Origin: Ga0077555 sp964500805
Lineage (GTDB): Bacteria > Pseudomonadota > Alphaproteobacteria > Rhizobiales > Hyphomicrobiaceae
Length of the DNA: 64,000 nt
Assembly: GCA_964500805.1 (NCBI GenBank)
Contig: CAZCQH010000006.1
Span: 82,314 to 146,313, forward strand
Reading direction: 5' to 3'
Shown here: piece after piece, positions 49,624 through 58,262 of the stretch
Position numbering within the stretch: the first letter of the stretch is position 1
Layout: every line of letters starts with the position of its first letter
Program-made: the position numbers and the translations under genes
Notes under the pieces: model-generated
What the model was told of the DNA's origin: nothing
The model's database searches: none
The model's input: the letters and a program-made list of their open reading frames with translations, nothing else

Positions 49624-50864
49624 GCAAGACCTACTTTCTGTTCTAGTCGCAATCCCTCGACTGGCCTCCGCGCTACCGCACTTGCCGAGACCAGTAGACA
49701 TCCGTGCGCAGCCCACAGCAGGCCGGCCGTCTTGATTGTCAGCAAGGAGTAGCTGACCAGCATCGTGAGCGCGACGTAGGTCATCAGCCCGTGAGCATAG
49801 ATCCTCGATGAGAGAGTCAGCCCATTGCTGAGTACGACTAGGGCAATCCAAAGCACCAGCACGCCGATGATCGATTGTGTGGCGATCAAGTAGGCAATGC
49901 CACTGTCCATCGCTGCCTGAAGGTGCTCGCTCGAGGCGCCCATCCAGTCGGCAAGCTCGAAATTCTGTAGCAGTTCGATACTGCGCGCGAGGCGCCCCTT
50001 GAGATCGTCTGTCGCGCTGCTTGCTTCGGTCACGCCAACAATCAAGGCCGCGGCGGCGAGCGCGACCGGGATGTAAAGGGCGAGAGCAAGCTGAGGCAGG
50101 AATCGGGCGACGAGCGAAACAAGGATGACCATCCCCGAGGCGGCACTCGCCAGCCGACCATCGCAGCCGATGAGCAAGCCTGCGATAACGATCAGCGCAA
50201 ACAATCCGAAGGCAGCACCGATCTGCCTCCATCTCGCGCACACCCAGCAGGTGACCACGGTGCAAAAATTGCCGAGTGATACTGGCTCGAGGAATATCGA
50301 TGAGAGCCGGGGCAACTCGACGATCGAGAACAAGCGTTCGTTCGGACGCACGGCACTAACAAACAATTCGTTCTCGGGAGTATAGAACGCGCTCTGCAAA
50401 TGCCCGCGTGTCTGGATGTAGTAGCTCTGGATCCGGAACAGAGCGCGGTAAATCTCCGGCGCGAGTGCCTCGATCATGGCAACGGCGGCAACCACCGCCA
50501 GTAATCCGAGAATCGTGCGGTCCATTGAGCGTGCTGAAAGCGTCATGCCGACAATCACGAATGTCGGCACCATCAACATGTCGCGCAGCGGCTTCAGGGC
50601 GACATCTTCGACAGCAATTGCGCGAAGGACCGCTGCGAGGAAAAGGATTACCAGCAGAAAGTACCAGTTGCCCATCTCCTCGCGCCAGTAGGCAATCGCG
50701 ACCACATGGGCGGCCAGAAACAGCCAAATTTCTGCGGCGATCACGTGCTGCGGGCCAAGCGTCAACACATTGCCATTGATGAAGGCAAGCACAGCGTTGA
50801 ACGTCGTAGCGGCCACCACGAGGACAATGCCCGGCCATGCCGACTGCCGTTCAGCCCGCATCAT
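49620..50864 (-). CDS. Wzy/O-antigen-ligase-like polysaccharide polymerase
   Basis: A 414-residue membrane protein with about ten to twelve hydrophobic segments, including FNAVLAFINGNVLTLGPQHV and LFALIVIAGLLIGCDGRLAS, and a periplasmic loop with SIELLQNFELADWMGASSEH. Topology and cluster position point to the repeat-unit polymerase. Sequence is poorly conserved in this group. Starts with ATG 50864, overlapping the preceding stop by ATGA. Confidence 0.75.
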   Translation of the reverse strand: MMRAERQSAWPGIVLVVAATTFNAVLAFINGNVLTLGPQHVIAAEIWLFLAAHVVAIAYWREEMGNWYFLLVILFLAAVLRAIAVEDVALKPLRDMLMVPTFVIVGMTLSARSMDRTILGLLAVVAAVAMIEALAPEIYRALFRIQSYYIQTRGHLQSAFYTPENELFVSAVRPNERLFSIVELPRLSSIFLEPVSLGNFCTVVTCWVCARWRQIGAAFGLFALIVIAGLLIGCDGRLASAASGMVILVSLVARFLPQLALALYIPVALAAAALIVGVTEASSATDDLKGRLARSIELLQNFELADWMGASSEHLQAAMDSGIAYLIATQSIIGVLVLWIALVVLSNGLTLSSRIYAHGLMTYVALTMLVSYSLLTIKTAGLLWAAHGCLLVSASAVARRPVEGLRLEQKVGLA

Positions 50865-52717
50865 GTTATCGCCGGGAAGCTGTTGCGATCGCTGCGGGCT
50901 CGCGCCAAAAAGGCAGGCACGCCGATCAAATATCGTCCCGCAAGGCGGCGTGGCTCGCATGCAAGCCGATACAGCCATTCCAGTCGTGCCTGGCGCATCC
51001 ACTCCGGTGCACGCGCCACCGAGCCAGACATGAAATCAAACAACGCTCCAACGCCGATCAGTACTTTTGCCCCGGTTGCGGCACCGTACTCAGCAATCCA
51101 GCGCTCTTGGAGCGGATTGCCCATGCCGACCAACACCACATCAGCCCCAGACCTCCGAATGGCCTCAGCCGCCGCAGCGGCTGATTGCGGACGCAGAAAA
51201 TAGCCGCTTCGCCAGCCAACGACACGATGGCGGCGCCAATTCATCGCAACAGCACGTGCTGCGCTGTATATGACATCGTTCGACGAACCGATGAGGTAGA
51301 TGCGCAGATCTTTCCGCGTATGCTCGAGGAAGAACGGCACAAAGTCTGTACCATTGAGATTATCGTCGAACGCGCGGCCGTATTTCAGTCGGCTTGCGAT
51401 ATCAACGCCAACCCCGTCATTCAACACCATAAATGAGCTGAGGAGTGCTCGGATTTCCGCATCACGCGATGCAATATTCAGCAAGTTGGCGTTTGCAAAG
51501 GCGACGCTGGTCGGCCATCCGCTGGGGTCTAGCGCAGCGTCGAGACGCTGTACCACGCCGGTGCGATCAAGGGCCGAGATGTCGACGCCGAGGAGTGTGC
51601 GGCGCTTACTGCCATTCACCGTCTCGTAAGCCTTGGCGAAGCGACGAGCAACGCCACTCCAGTCGTAGGCGCGGCTCGCTGCAAGCGCCTTGGCGCGCAG
51701 ACTGGGATAGTGCCGCTCGGCGGTGTCGAGTGCGTTCGCAAGCGCCTCGCCGGCAACTTCGGGTTTGCCGAAGTCGATTGTCCAGCCAACGCCGGAGCGC
51801 GCAACTATCGCGTCGAATGTCGGGATTTGACTGAGCACCGGGACAAGTCCCGCAGACATTGCCTCAATGACCGAAATGCCAAAACCTTCATAGCGCGATG
51901 CACTCACGAAAACTGCGGAACGCGCTAGAAGCCTGCGGAGCGCGCTGTCGTCCAATCCTGTGTGGATGGAAACGGCATGACCGTGCCGCATCGCCCGTAC
52001 ACGCTTTTGCAAATCTGCAAGCACACCGTCATAGTCGTTCCCCGCGATCGCGAGAGTGGCCCGCGGCCGAACCGCGACAACCTGGTCGAAGGCCTCAAGC
52101 AGCCGATCAAGACCTTTGTTCTGCGAAAGCCGCCCAAAATAGAGCAATGTCGGACAGAATTCTTGCGGCCCGGCGTCGGCGAATTTCGCGGTGTCGACTC
52201 CATTTTCGATCAGTTGAACGCGTTGCCCGCCGATTCGCGTAAAAATGGCTTCGTCGTGCGCGCTAGAGGCGATGACCATTCGGCAACACTTCAGCGAGGC
52301 GCGCGTGACCAGACGGAAGTAGATGCGCTTCAGGGTCGAAAATCGGTTCGTGTGGAAGAAACCGCCGTGAGTGGACACTACGATCGGGCGTTTGTGCAAG
52401 CGCCACGTCAATGCAAGAAAGTCGATAAAGAAATCTATGGCATGGACGTGGACAAGATCGAAATCCTTGACACGCTTGAGTACCCCGGGCGCGACAGGGT
52501 AGAAGCGAGGACCGAAAAAGCCTATACGGTGCACCGGAATGCCGGAGATTATTTCGCTCTCTGGTAGTCGGGCGGCGCTATCCGTGAAGGAGCGGTCCAG
52601 AGTCAGTACTTCCGCTCGAATTCCATCTCGGCGTTGCTGGCGTGCGAGCTCGAGCACAAAGCTTTCCAGGCCACCCACGCATGGGAAGAATTGTCTCACG
52701 ACGTGAAGGACGCGCAC
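50861..52717 (-). CDS. Fused GT4-GT26 glycosyltransferase
   Basis: A 618-residue protein with two full catalytic modules. Residues 1 to about 365 form a GT4 retaining enzyme (VGGLESFVLELARQQRRDG, LLYFGRLSQNKGLDRLLEAF, and the ExxxxxxxE block in SRYEGFGISVIEAMSAG). Residues about 373-618 form a WecG/TagA/CpsF (GT26) enzyme (VAFANANLLNIASRD, LNDGVGVDIA, ADVVLVGMGNPLQERWI). In the xanthan pathway these are separate proteins, GumH and GumM. GTG 52717 is chosen because AAAGGG lies 8 bases upstream. Two consecutive sugars are probably added. Confidence 0.88.
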   Translation of the reverse strand: MRVLHVVRQFFPCVGGLESFVLELARQQRRDGIRAEVLTLDRSFTDSAARLPESEIISGIPVHRIGFFGPRFYPVAPGVLKRVKDFDLVHVHAIDFFIDFLALTWRLHKRPIVVSTHGGFFHTNRFSTLKRIYFRLVTRASLKCCRMVIASSAHDEAIFTRIGGQRVQLIENGVDTAKFADAGPQEFCPTLLYFGRLSQNKGLDRLLEAFDQVVAVRPRATLAIAGNDYDGVLADLQKRVRAMRHGHAVSIHTGLDDSALRRLLARSAVFVSASRYEGFGISVIEAMSAGLVPVLSQIPTFDAIVARSGVGWTIDFGKPEVAGEALANALDTAERHYPSLRAKALAASRAYDWSGVARRFAKAYETVNGSKRRTLLGVDISALDRTGVVQRLDAALDPSGWPTSVAFANANLLNIASRDAEIRALLSSFMVLNDGVGVDIASRLKYGRAFDDNLNGTDFVPFFLEHTRKDLRIYLIGSSNDVIYSAARAVAMNWRRHRVVGWRSGYFLRPQSAAAAAEAIRRSGADVVLVGMGNPLQERWIAEYGAATGAKVLIGVGALFDFMSGSVARAPEWMRQARLEWLYRLACEPRRLAGRYLIGVPAFLARARSDRNSFPAIT

Positions 52718-52750
52718 GGGCACCACCCTTTGTTCGGTTGGGAAAGTTGA

Positions 52751-54394
52751 TCACACCGGGTGATTCAACAGGGCGCCAGCAACCCTCGACTTGAGTGGTT
52801 TCGACGACTGGAGAGCCCGAGCCAAGGGCGTGACAGAGCTTTTGCCAGTTGCAACGACCAGCAGCAGCGCGTCGAATTCGTTGATCACCGGCAAAGCGTC
52901 CATTTGCTCAAGGCTCGGCAGGTCGACCACCACATAGTCGAAATCCTTGCGAAGTGTTGCCATCGTGTCGGCCGCCTTGCGCGATAACACGACCGAGGGA
53001 TGCACCCCTTCATTGTCCGGAGCCGGCAAGAATGAAAAGCCAAGATCGTCCCGAACATCCTCAGGAGTGCTCGGGACCTGACCTAGCCCAAACTCGGCAG
53101 TGAGATCGGGGCGGCGCAAGTCCCAATCGACAAGCGCGACACGATTCGACTCGGCCAACAGCGCGGCGAGGTTATAAGCGATTGTAGTGCGTCCTTCGCC
53201 TCTTGTTCCGGAGATGATGCCGATCACCGTTGCCGCGCTATCGTCAGTGCGTCCGAAACGCGCGAATTCGTCGATCACAAACTGCGATTTCCGCAGCGCG
53301 TCGGTGCGATCGTCTATCATCAACGGCCGTATTCCCGAGCGCTTGGGTACTGCGGCAAACCCCTGCGTTCGAGGAATATTCCCGATCACAGGAACGCCAA
53401 GTGCCTCAATTGGCTCAGGTCGGCCTACCAATGGATTTGTTTGTTCCTTTGCGAACGCCGCGAGAAACCCTACTGCGCCGCCAAACAGACCGGCGAGCAT
53501 CAGCAGCAGAGCCGAGCGCGGGGCGCTCGGTTGCAACGGCGGCTGTGCTGGACTGACAATTCGTGCATCACTGATGGGAAACGACTGCTGCTGGACCGAC
53601 TGCGCAGTGCGACTGAGAAACGTCTCGTAAATGGATTTATAGGCGTGCGCGTGCGACTCGAGTGCTCGAAGCCTTGCTCGAGATGCCGACAGTGCATCAG
53701 CCGTGCCGGTGCCGGAATGTCCGACCGACAGCACTTCAGGCTGTTCCATTTTGAAGCTTTCGACGGCCTGCTCGGCACGAGTTACCTCCGGCCGCAGCTT
53801 GTCCAACCTTTCAATCATCCACGCGCCAGCCCGAACAGCCTGTGACGCGCGGGCTGCAAGAATTTCCTCGATGTACGCATCCGCAGCGGAATTGGCGAAT
53901 GCTGCGGCAAGGGCGGGATCGCGAGCGGTGAACGAGACGTGCGCGACATAACCGCGACCAGCTTGGACAACAGCGAAGTCACGTTTGATGACATCAACGA
54001 CCCGCACTGGATCGTTCAGGCTCAGCGCACGAGGTGCTATCGAAGCGAGCAGTCGGGTGAAGCCTGCAGTGCGCGAATACTCCGGGCGGCTGGCCATTTG
54101 AAGACGCTCTGCGACGGTCCCGATAAGTTTATCAGAACGCAACAGCTCGATCTGAGTCTCGATCACAGCTGCATCGACCGGGCCAATCGCGGGTTCGCTG
54201 AGCCCTGGCCCTCGACGCGCATCGAGGAGAACGGTCGCGGTAGCAGTATAGCGGGCGTGCTGCACCCCAATCCAAGCGGCTGCGAGCGCCATGGCTATCA
54301 ACGCCGGCCAAACAACTAGACGAATTCGGTACCGAAAAACGTTGTTGATCTGCCAGCGAACATCAGGTGACAGAACTCGCTCGTAATCGCTCAT
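52751..54394 (-). CDS. Wzc-like polysaccharide co-polymerase with altered P-loop
   Basis: A 547-residue protein. Membrane helix near residues 25-45, a periplasmic Wzz-type domain with coiled coil, a second helix (APRSALLLMLAGLFGGAVGF) and a cytoplasmic kinase-like domain. Walker A is GTRGEGRTT, with Arg at about residue 402 where BY-kinases have Lys. Walker A' VALVDWDLRRPDL and Walker B YVVVDLPS are present. No Tyr cluster follows at the C-terminus, which ends GALLNHPV. So autophosphorylation is doubtful. It resembles GumC/ExoP and should control chain length. Confidence 0.85.
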   Translation of the reverse strand: MSDYERVLSPDVRWQINNVFRYRIRLVVWPALIAMALAAAWIGVQHARYTATATVLLDARRGPGLSEPAIGPVDAAVIETQIELLRSDKLIGTVAERLQMASRPEYSRTAGFTRLLASIAPRALSLNDPVRVVDVIKRDFAVVQAGRGYVAHVSFTARDPALAAAFANSAADAYIEEILAARASQAVRAGAWMIERLDKLRPEVTRAEQAVESFKMEQPEVLSVGHSGTGTADALSASRARLRALESHAHAYKSIYETFLSRTAQSVQQQSFPISDARIVSPAQPPLQPSAPRSALLLMLAGLFGGAVGFLAAFAKEQTNPLVGRPEPIEALGVPVIGNIPRTQGFAAVPKRSGIRPLMIDDRTDALRKSQFVIDEFARFGRTDDSAATVIGIISGTRGEGRTTIAYNLAALLAESNRVALVDWDLRRPDLTAEFGLGQVPSTPEDVRDDLGFSFLPAPDNEGVHPSVVLSRKAADTMATLRKDFDYVVVDLPSLEQMDALPVINEFDALLLVVATGKSSVTPLARALQSSKPLKSRVAGALLNHPV

Positions 54395-54502
54395 GTTCCG
54401 GTCCCGTGCAGAATTTTCTGTCGGCGAGGGGAACTCTCCCCGATCGAAATTGGTTCCAACCCGGGACGCACTTCGGCAGTTTTCCAGGCGAAAGGGGGAA
54501 CG

Positions 54503-55165
54503 ATGCATCAGATTGTTGCTGGCGAGACATTTCTCATCAACTGCCGTCCGCCATCCATAGTCGGAGGCTATCGCGCAAAGCGGCAGTTCGACATAGCTGG
54601 GAGCTTGCTGCTTCTGGTCCTGCTCGCTCCGTTACTGCTCGTTGTCGCGGCGGCGATAAAGCTCGATTCACGTGGTCCAGTCTTTTTCTGTCAGCGCAGA
54701 TACGGGTGCCGTCGTCCTTTCTTTGACATTTTGAAGTTCAGGACCATGGCGCACACGGCATGTGACTCGACCGGCGTCAATCAGACCCGACCCAATGATG
54801 ATCGGGTGACGCGTGTCGGCCGGTTCCTTCGACGGACAAATATCGACGAGCTGCCTCAGCTCATCAATGTTCTCAAAGGTGACATGTCGCTTGTTGGACC
54901 CCGCCCCCACGTACCTTCGATGCTCGCCGGCGGCGTTCCGTACGAGAACCTCGTACCGGAGTACTTTCATCGTCTGGCCATGCCACCAGGTATGACCGGT
55001 CTCGCGCAAGTCTGCGGCTACAGGGGCAGCACCACGGACGCCCGCCTCGCGCGAGCGCGTATTGCTTGCGATATCGCATACATTCGTCACTGGTCTCTGT
55101 GGCTCGATCTCAGGATCCTTTGGGCGACCGCTCGAACCGAGATCTTCCGCGGCACAGGGATCTGA
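54503..55165 (+). CDS. exoY: Undecaprenyl-phosphate sugar transferase (ExoY/GumD type)
   Basis: A 220-residue bacterial sugar transferase. A single N-terminal membrane segment (FDIAGSLLLLVLLAPLLLVV) is followed by the catalytic part: FCQRRYGCRRPFFDILKFRT, RRTNIDELPQLINVLKGDMS, LVGPRPHVPSM and GMTGLAQVCGYRG. It transfers the first sugar phosphate to undecaprenyl phosphate. It lacks the extra N-terminal helices of GumD/WcaJ, like S. meliloti ExoY. AAAGGGGG precedes the ATG. exoF follows. Confidence 0.9.
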   Translation: MHQIVAGETFLINCRPPSIVGGYRAKRQFDIAGSLLLLVLLAPLLLVVAAAIKLDSRGPVFFCQRRYGCRRPFFDILKFRTMAHTACDSTGVNQTRPNDDRVTRVGRFLRRTNIDELPQLINVLKGDMSLVGPRPHVPSMLAGGVPYENLVPEYFHRLAMPPGMTGLAQVCGYRGSTTDARLARARIACDIAYIRHWSLWLDLRILWATARTEIFRGTGI

Positions 55166-55230
55166 GCCATGCGTGATCGATAGAACCGAGGTCGCCAGAC
55201 GGCATCAGCACTCGACCGAAAGGCAAAGAC

Positions 55231-56535
55231 ATGACGCCACTCACCGGCAAAAAACAAGCCTGCGTTCTGGCGAGCGTCTGCTTGATACTCTGCACTCTTC
55301 CAGGTCATGCAAAAGCAGATTACGTGCTCGCGCCCGGAGACGTGATCGAGGTGACGATCACGGGCGCCACCGACGTGCGCCACACAGCGATGATCGGGTC
55401 GGATGGCGAAGTCGGCCTGCCGCTTGCTGGTTCAGTAAAAGTGGCGGGCCTCAAGGAAAGTCAATTGCGTCCCTTCGTGCAAGCGCGCTTCACAGGAAAG
55501 CCTCTCAGACGCGTATCGACAGACGGCCGGGAGGTGATCAGCATGGTTGCACCAGAGCAGGTAGCGGTCACCGTCGCTGAATGGCGGCCGGTCTATGTAA
55601 CAGGTGACGTTGCCAAGCCCGGACAGCAAGTGTTCCGGCCGGGTCTAACTGCGCGAGCCGCAGTCGCGCTCGCTGGCGGAACTGGAATACCGGTCGAACG
55701 ATCTGGGGCGCCGGCGGGCAGCATTGCAGAATTGCGCGCCCAGTACGAGGCGCTCTGGATTGAATTCGCGTCACAGCAAGCTCAGACTGCCCGGTTACAG
55801 GCCGAATTCAAAGGACAGACTGCCCCCGATCTTTCATTTCTCAAGGAACTCCCAATCGACCCGGCTGTCGTCCGCTCGATCACGGAGGTGGTTCACCTGG
55901 AGCTGACAGCCCGCCGATCAGCGCATGAAAACGAGAGGCGAAGTCGAAGTCGAGCGATCGAAAAGGAAGCACAACGGATCAAGCTGCTGAACGAGCAGCA
56001 CGCACATGATCTGACCAGCTCCATGGCTGATAAGGAGGAGCTTGCACGGCTGCAGGACGCGTTGAAGCGCGGCATCGCCCCCGCCGCACGTGTGACTGAG
56101 CTGCGCCGATCCGTTTCGACAAGCGAGAGCCGGCGTTCGCAGACCGGGGTGCGGATGGTCGAGGCTGATCTGGCCCGTGACGATCTCTCACGCCAGCTTG
56201 AAGCTTTTGAGGCAAAGCGCCAAATCGAGATTGCAAGCGAGTTCAAAACAGCTTCCCTGCAACTCGAAACGACGCGTGCACGCCTGCGCGCAATGGCATC
56301 GCGAATGATCGTCTCCGGCCATCTCAGACTGCCCGGGGGCGAGCGTCCGCCGCCACCTTCGATCAGCATCGTGCGGCAGACCGTCAACGGCCGCCATGAA
56401 TTCAGCGGCGACGAAGATACTGAGCTGCAACCCGGTGACGTCCTGACCCAGTCGCTCACGGCTCAGGCTCCGGAGATCAGCATGGGTTCGCTGGCCGGGC
56501 CGAAACAAACTAATCTGCACTTGTCGAGAGAGTAG
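55231..56535 (+). CDS. exoF: Outer-membrane polysaccharide export-type protein (ExoF-like)
   Basis: A 434-residue protein with signal peptide (ASVCLILCTLPGHAKA). The polysaccharide export domain starts DYVLAPGDVIEVTITGATDV, then a SLBB-like segment PVYVTGDVAKPGQQVFRPGL. A long coiled coil rich in Arg/Glu covers residues about 210-370. The size and coiled coil match ExoF more than Wza, which lacks it. It follows exoY by 65 bases, as in S. meliloti exoYFQ. It should form part of the export path. Confidence 0.85.
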   Translation: MTPLTGKKQACVLASVCLILCTLPGHAKADYVLAPGDVIEVTITGATDVRHTAMIGSDGEVGLPLAGSVKVAGLKESQLRPFVQARFTGKPLRRVSTDGREVISMVAPEQVAVTVAEWRPVYVTGDVAKPGQQVFRPGLTARAAVALAGGTGIPVERSGAPAGSIAELRAQYEALWIEFASQQAQTARLQAEFKGQTAPDLSFLKELPIDPAVVRSITEVVHLELTARRSAHENERRSRSRAIEKEAQRIKLLNEQHAHDLTSSMADKEELARLQDALKRGIAPAARVTELRRSVSTSESRRSQTGVRMVEADLARDDLSRQLEAFEAKRQIEIASEFKTASLQLETTRARLRAMASRMIVSGHLRLPGGERPPPPSISIVRQTVNGRHEFSGDEDTELQPGDVLTQSLTAQAPEISMGSLAGPKQTNLHLSRE

Positions 56536-56547
56536 CGCTGGCTGGCG

Positions 56548-56847
56548 TCAAGCGTCCATGGACGGCGGCGGTATCCGAACGCGCACCGGCGTGAATGACT
56601 GGTCGAGTGCGCCTCGAACCTGACGCAACACCGAAATAATGGAGAGCGCGGGACGCTGACGGCCGTCAGTTGTGACCAGCCAGCGAAAGGGCAGTCCCGG
56701 CTGAGCACGAGCAATGAGAATGCGGCGCCCGAGGCCCTCGATAACTACATCTCCGTTCGACATCTTCTCAATGCGGGCGAGGAGGTGCCACGCCATCAGG
56801 CTCTGCTCGAGAAGACGCGTGAACGGATCGGATCTGCCATCACTCAT
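56548..56847 (-). CDS. Small hypothetical protein
   Basis: A 99-residue soluble protein: FTRLLEQSLMAWHLLARIEK, then GDVVIEGLGRRILIAR, and a Pro-rich end. It is convergent with exoF (12-base gap). No family recognised. It may be co-regulated with the polysaccharide genes, but nothing shows this. Confidence 0.55.
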   Translation of the reverse strand: MSDGRSDPFTRLLEQSLMAWHLLARIEKMSNGDVVIEGLGRRILIARAQPGLPFRWLVTTDGRQRPALSIISVLRQVRGALDQSFTPVRVRIPPPSMDA

Positions 56848-56888
56848 GACGCTAACATTAGCGGCTACTTACACCAGGCACAATCGAG

Positions 56889-57806
56889 CTATCTCACTCG
56901 GCGCGGGTTCATGTAGAGATCAGCTTCCTGCTTCTCGAGCTTAGGCCTCAGGTAGCCCGAAGCAACATCGCTCGCCAAGCTCCTGATGTGACGCCGCGCG
57001 CTTCGATTGAACGATAGCATCCCGCAAAAGAGCTGCAGCACCATGACAAGGCGGGCATCAGCGTATTCCGTTTTGATCGAGCCGCGCCAGTGACCATAAA
57101 CGCTGAAGATTCTACCGTCGATGTAGCCGATCACATCGCCTTTCTGATTGATCAGCTTATAATCGCCGCCAATGCTTACCAAATTGCGCCTGAGGCGATA
57201 GAAAGCTGGCTCCCCCTCGTCCATAATGAAGAATGAAAAATTCTCCGGCATCAGGGGCCACTTGTGCGCCGAGCGTTCGAGATAGACCATAAAGTCGTGG
57301 TCGCCGACGTTGGCGGAGAATGCAACGACCGGGAAGCCCGTCGCGCCGAGCGTCAGTTGCAGCGAGCGGCCAATCATCAAGTCCATCGTCGCGCGCCAAT
57401 TGAGGCTCTCATTGAAAAGTTTGAATACCAGCCGCTTGTCCATGCCGGTACTCTTCTTCCACAAGTCCTCACGGTAGCCGAGCAACCCGGTTCGCTCGCC
57501 GTTCTCGACGACCTCGGCGAATATATCCATGTCTGACGTGAACTGGCGCGATTTCGCCTTGTTGCGGCTGCGCTTGTAGAACCCGAACTCGACAGAGTTG
57601 ATGTCCGTCAGCCAGACGCTGACTGTGAATTCATGCCATGCTTTCCTCGACGATACAGAGCGCGGCGCGTTGGCGTGCTTCTTGACCGGAACATCGACGC
57701 CGGCGCGCGCCAAGACCTCGGCTTTGGCTTCGCGAGCTGCTTCGGCGGCTGCCGCCTCGGCTTCCTTCAAAATGACGTTGGGCTTGCCGCTACCGTCTGC
57801 AGCCAT
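56889..57806 (-). CDS. Hypothetical protein with possible tubby/LURP-one-like C-terminus
   Basis: A 305-residue soluble protein. A charged Ala-rich N-terminal helix (LKEAEAAAAEAAREAKAEVL) is followed by a beta-rich part. VSIGGDYKLINQKGDVIGYI and YIDGRIFSVYGHWRGSI recall the repeated strand pattern of LURP-one/tubby-like domains, but this is a weak resemblance. No catalytic motif seen. Function unknown. Confidence 0.6.
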   Translation of the reverse strand: MAADGSGKPNVILKEAEAAAAEAAREAKAEVLARAGVDVPVKKHANAPRSVSSRKAWHEFTVSVWLTDINSVEFGFYKRSRNKAKSRQFTSDMDIFAEVVENGERTGLLGYREDLWKKSTGMDKRLVFKLFNESLNWRATMDLMIGRSLQLTLGATGFPVVAFSANVGDHDFMVYLERSAHKWPLMPENFSFFIMDEGEPAFYRLRRNLVSIGGDYKLINQKGDVIGYIDGRIFSVYGHWRGSIKTEYADARLVMVLQLFCGMLSFNRSARRHIRSLASDVASGYLRPKLEKQEADLYMNPRRVR

Positions 57807-58262
57807 GGGGTCCTCCCACTCCGTTGGGCCAGACGCGAAACACGATCAGCTTGCGAATCGGATGCAGACTAGCATCCGGAGAGGTCCATCTGCGGCACAA
57901 GTTGTGGATGAAGCCGATCCGTCGAGAAGGCGGTCAACTCGATCGGCGAAGTAATTGCGACTGTGTCATTCCTTGTGGTCTGGGGGCATGATCACGACCA
58001 AATGCCACCCTACCTTTCGCGAGGCACTCATTGACTGCAAGCCCGCCAATCTGATTGCCTCCTCCAGGTCTTCGGCACCGCGTGGCGTCCGCTCCCGTGA
58101 GCTGAAGGGTGCCGCCGGAGCAACCCAGGTATTCCCCACGCTCCTGTCACAGTGCTTTCATTACTGACTGATTCCGCTTGCATAACATCAAGCGACAGGG
58201 TTCGTTGACGGCAAGGCCTGCATAAGAGGCCGTGGAATTTCATTGAGAGAGGTGGAGGAAAC
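57807..58262. other. Gene-free region before the ABC transporter operon
   Basis: 456 bases without a supported gene. A short hairpin (CGGATGC/GCATCCG at 57859-57878) lies near the 5' side. The 3' part must hold the promoter of the operon; I cannot place it with confidence. AGGTGGAGGA directly precedes the substrate-binding-protein ATG. Confidence 0.4.

Noticed and set aside
54430..54455. EcfG promoter in the divergent exopolysaccharide promoter region
   Set aside because: GGAAC-N17-GGTT on one strand and GGAAC-N17-AGTT on the other both miss the -10 consensus, and the symmetry may be chance. No other gene of that locus has a site.
57955..58167. 70-codon open frame before the ABC operon
   Set aside because: No ribosome site, no family resemblance and unusual Arg/Ser-rich composition.
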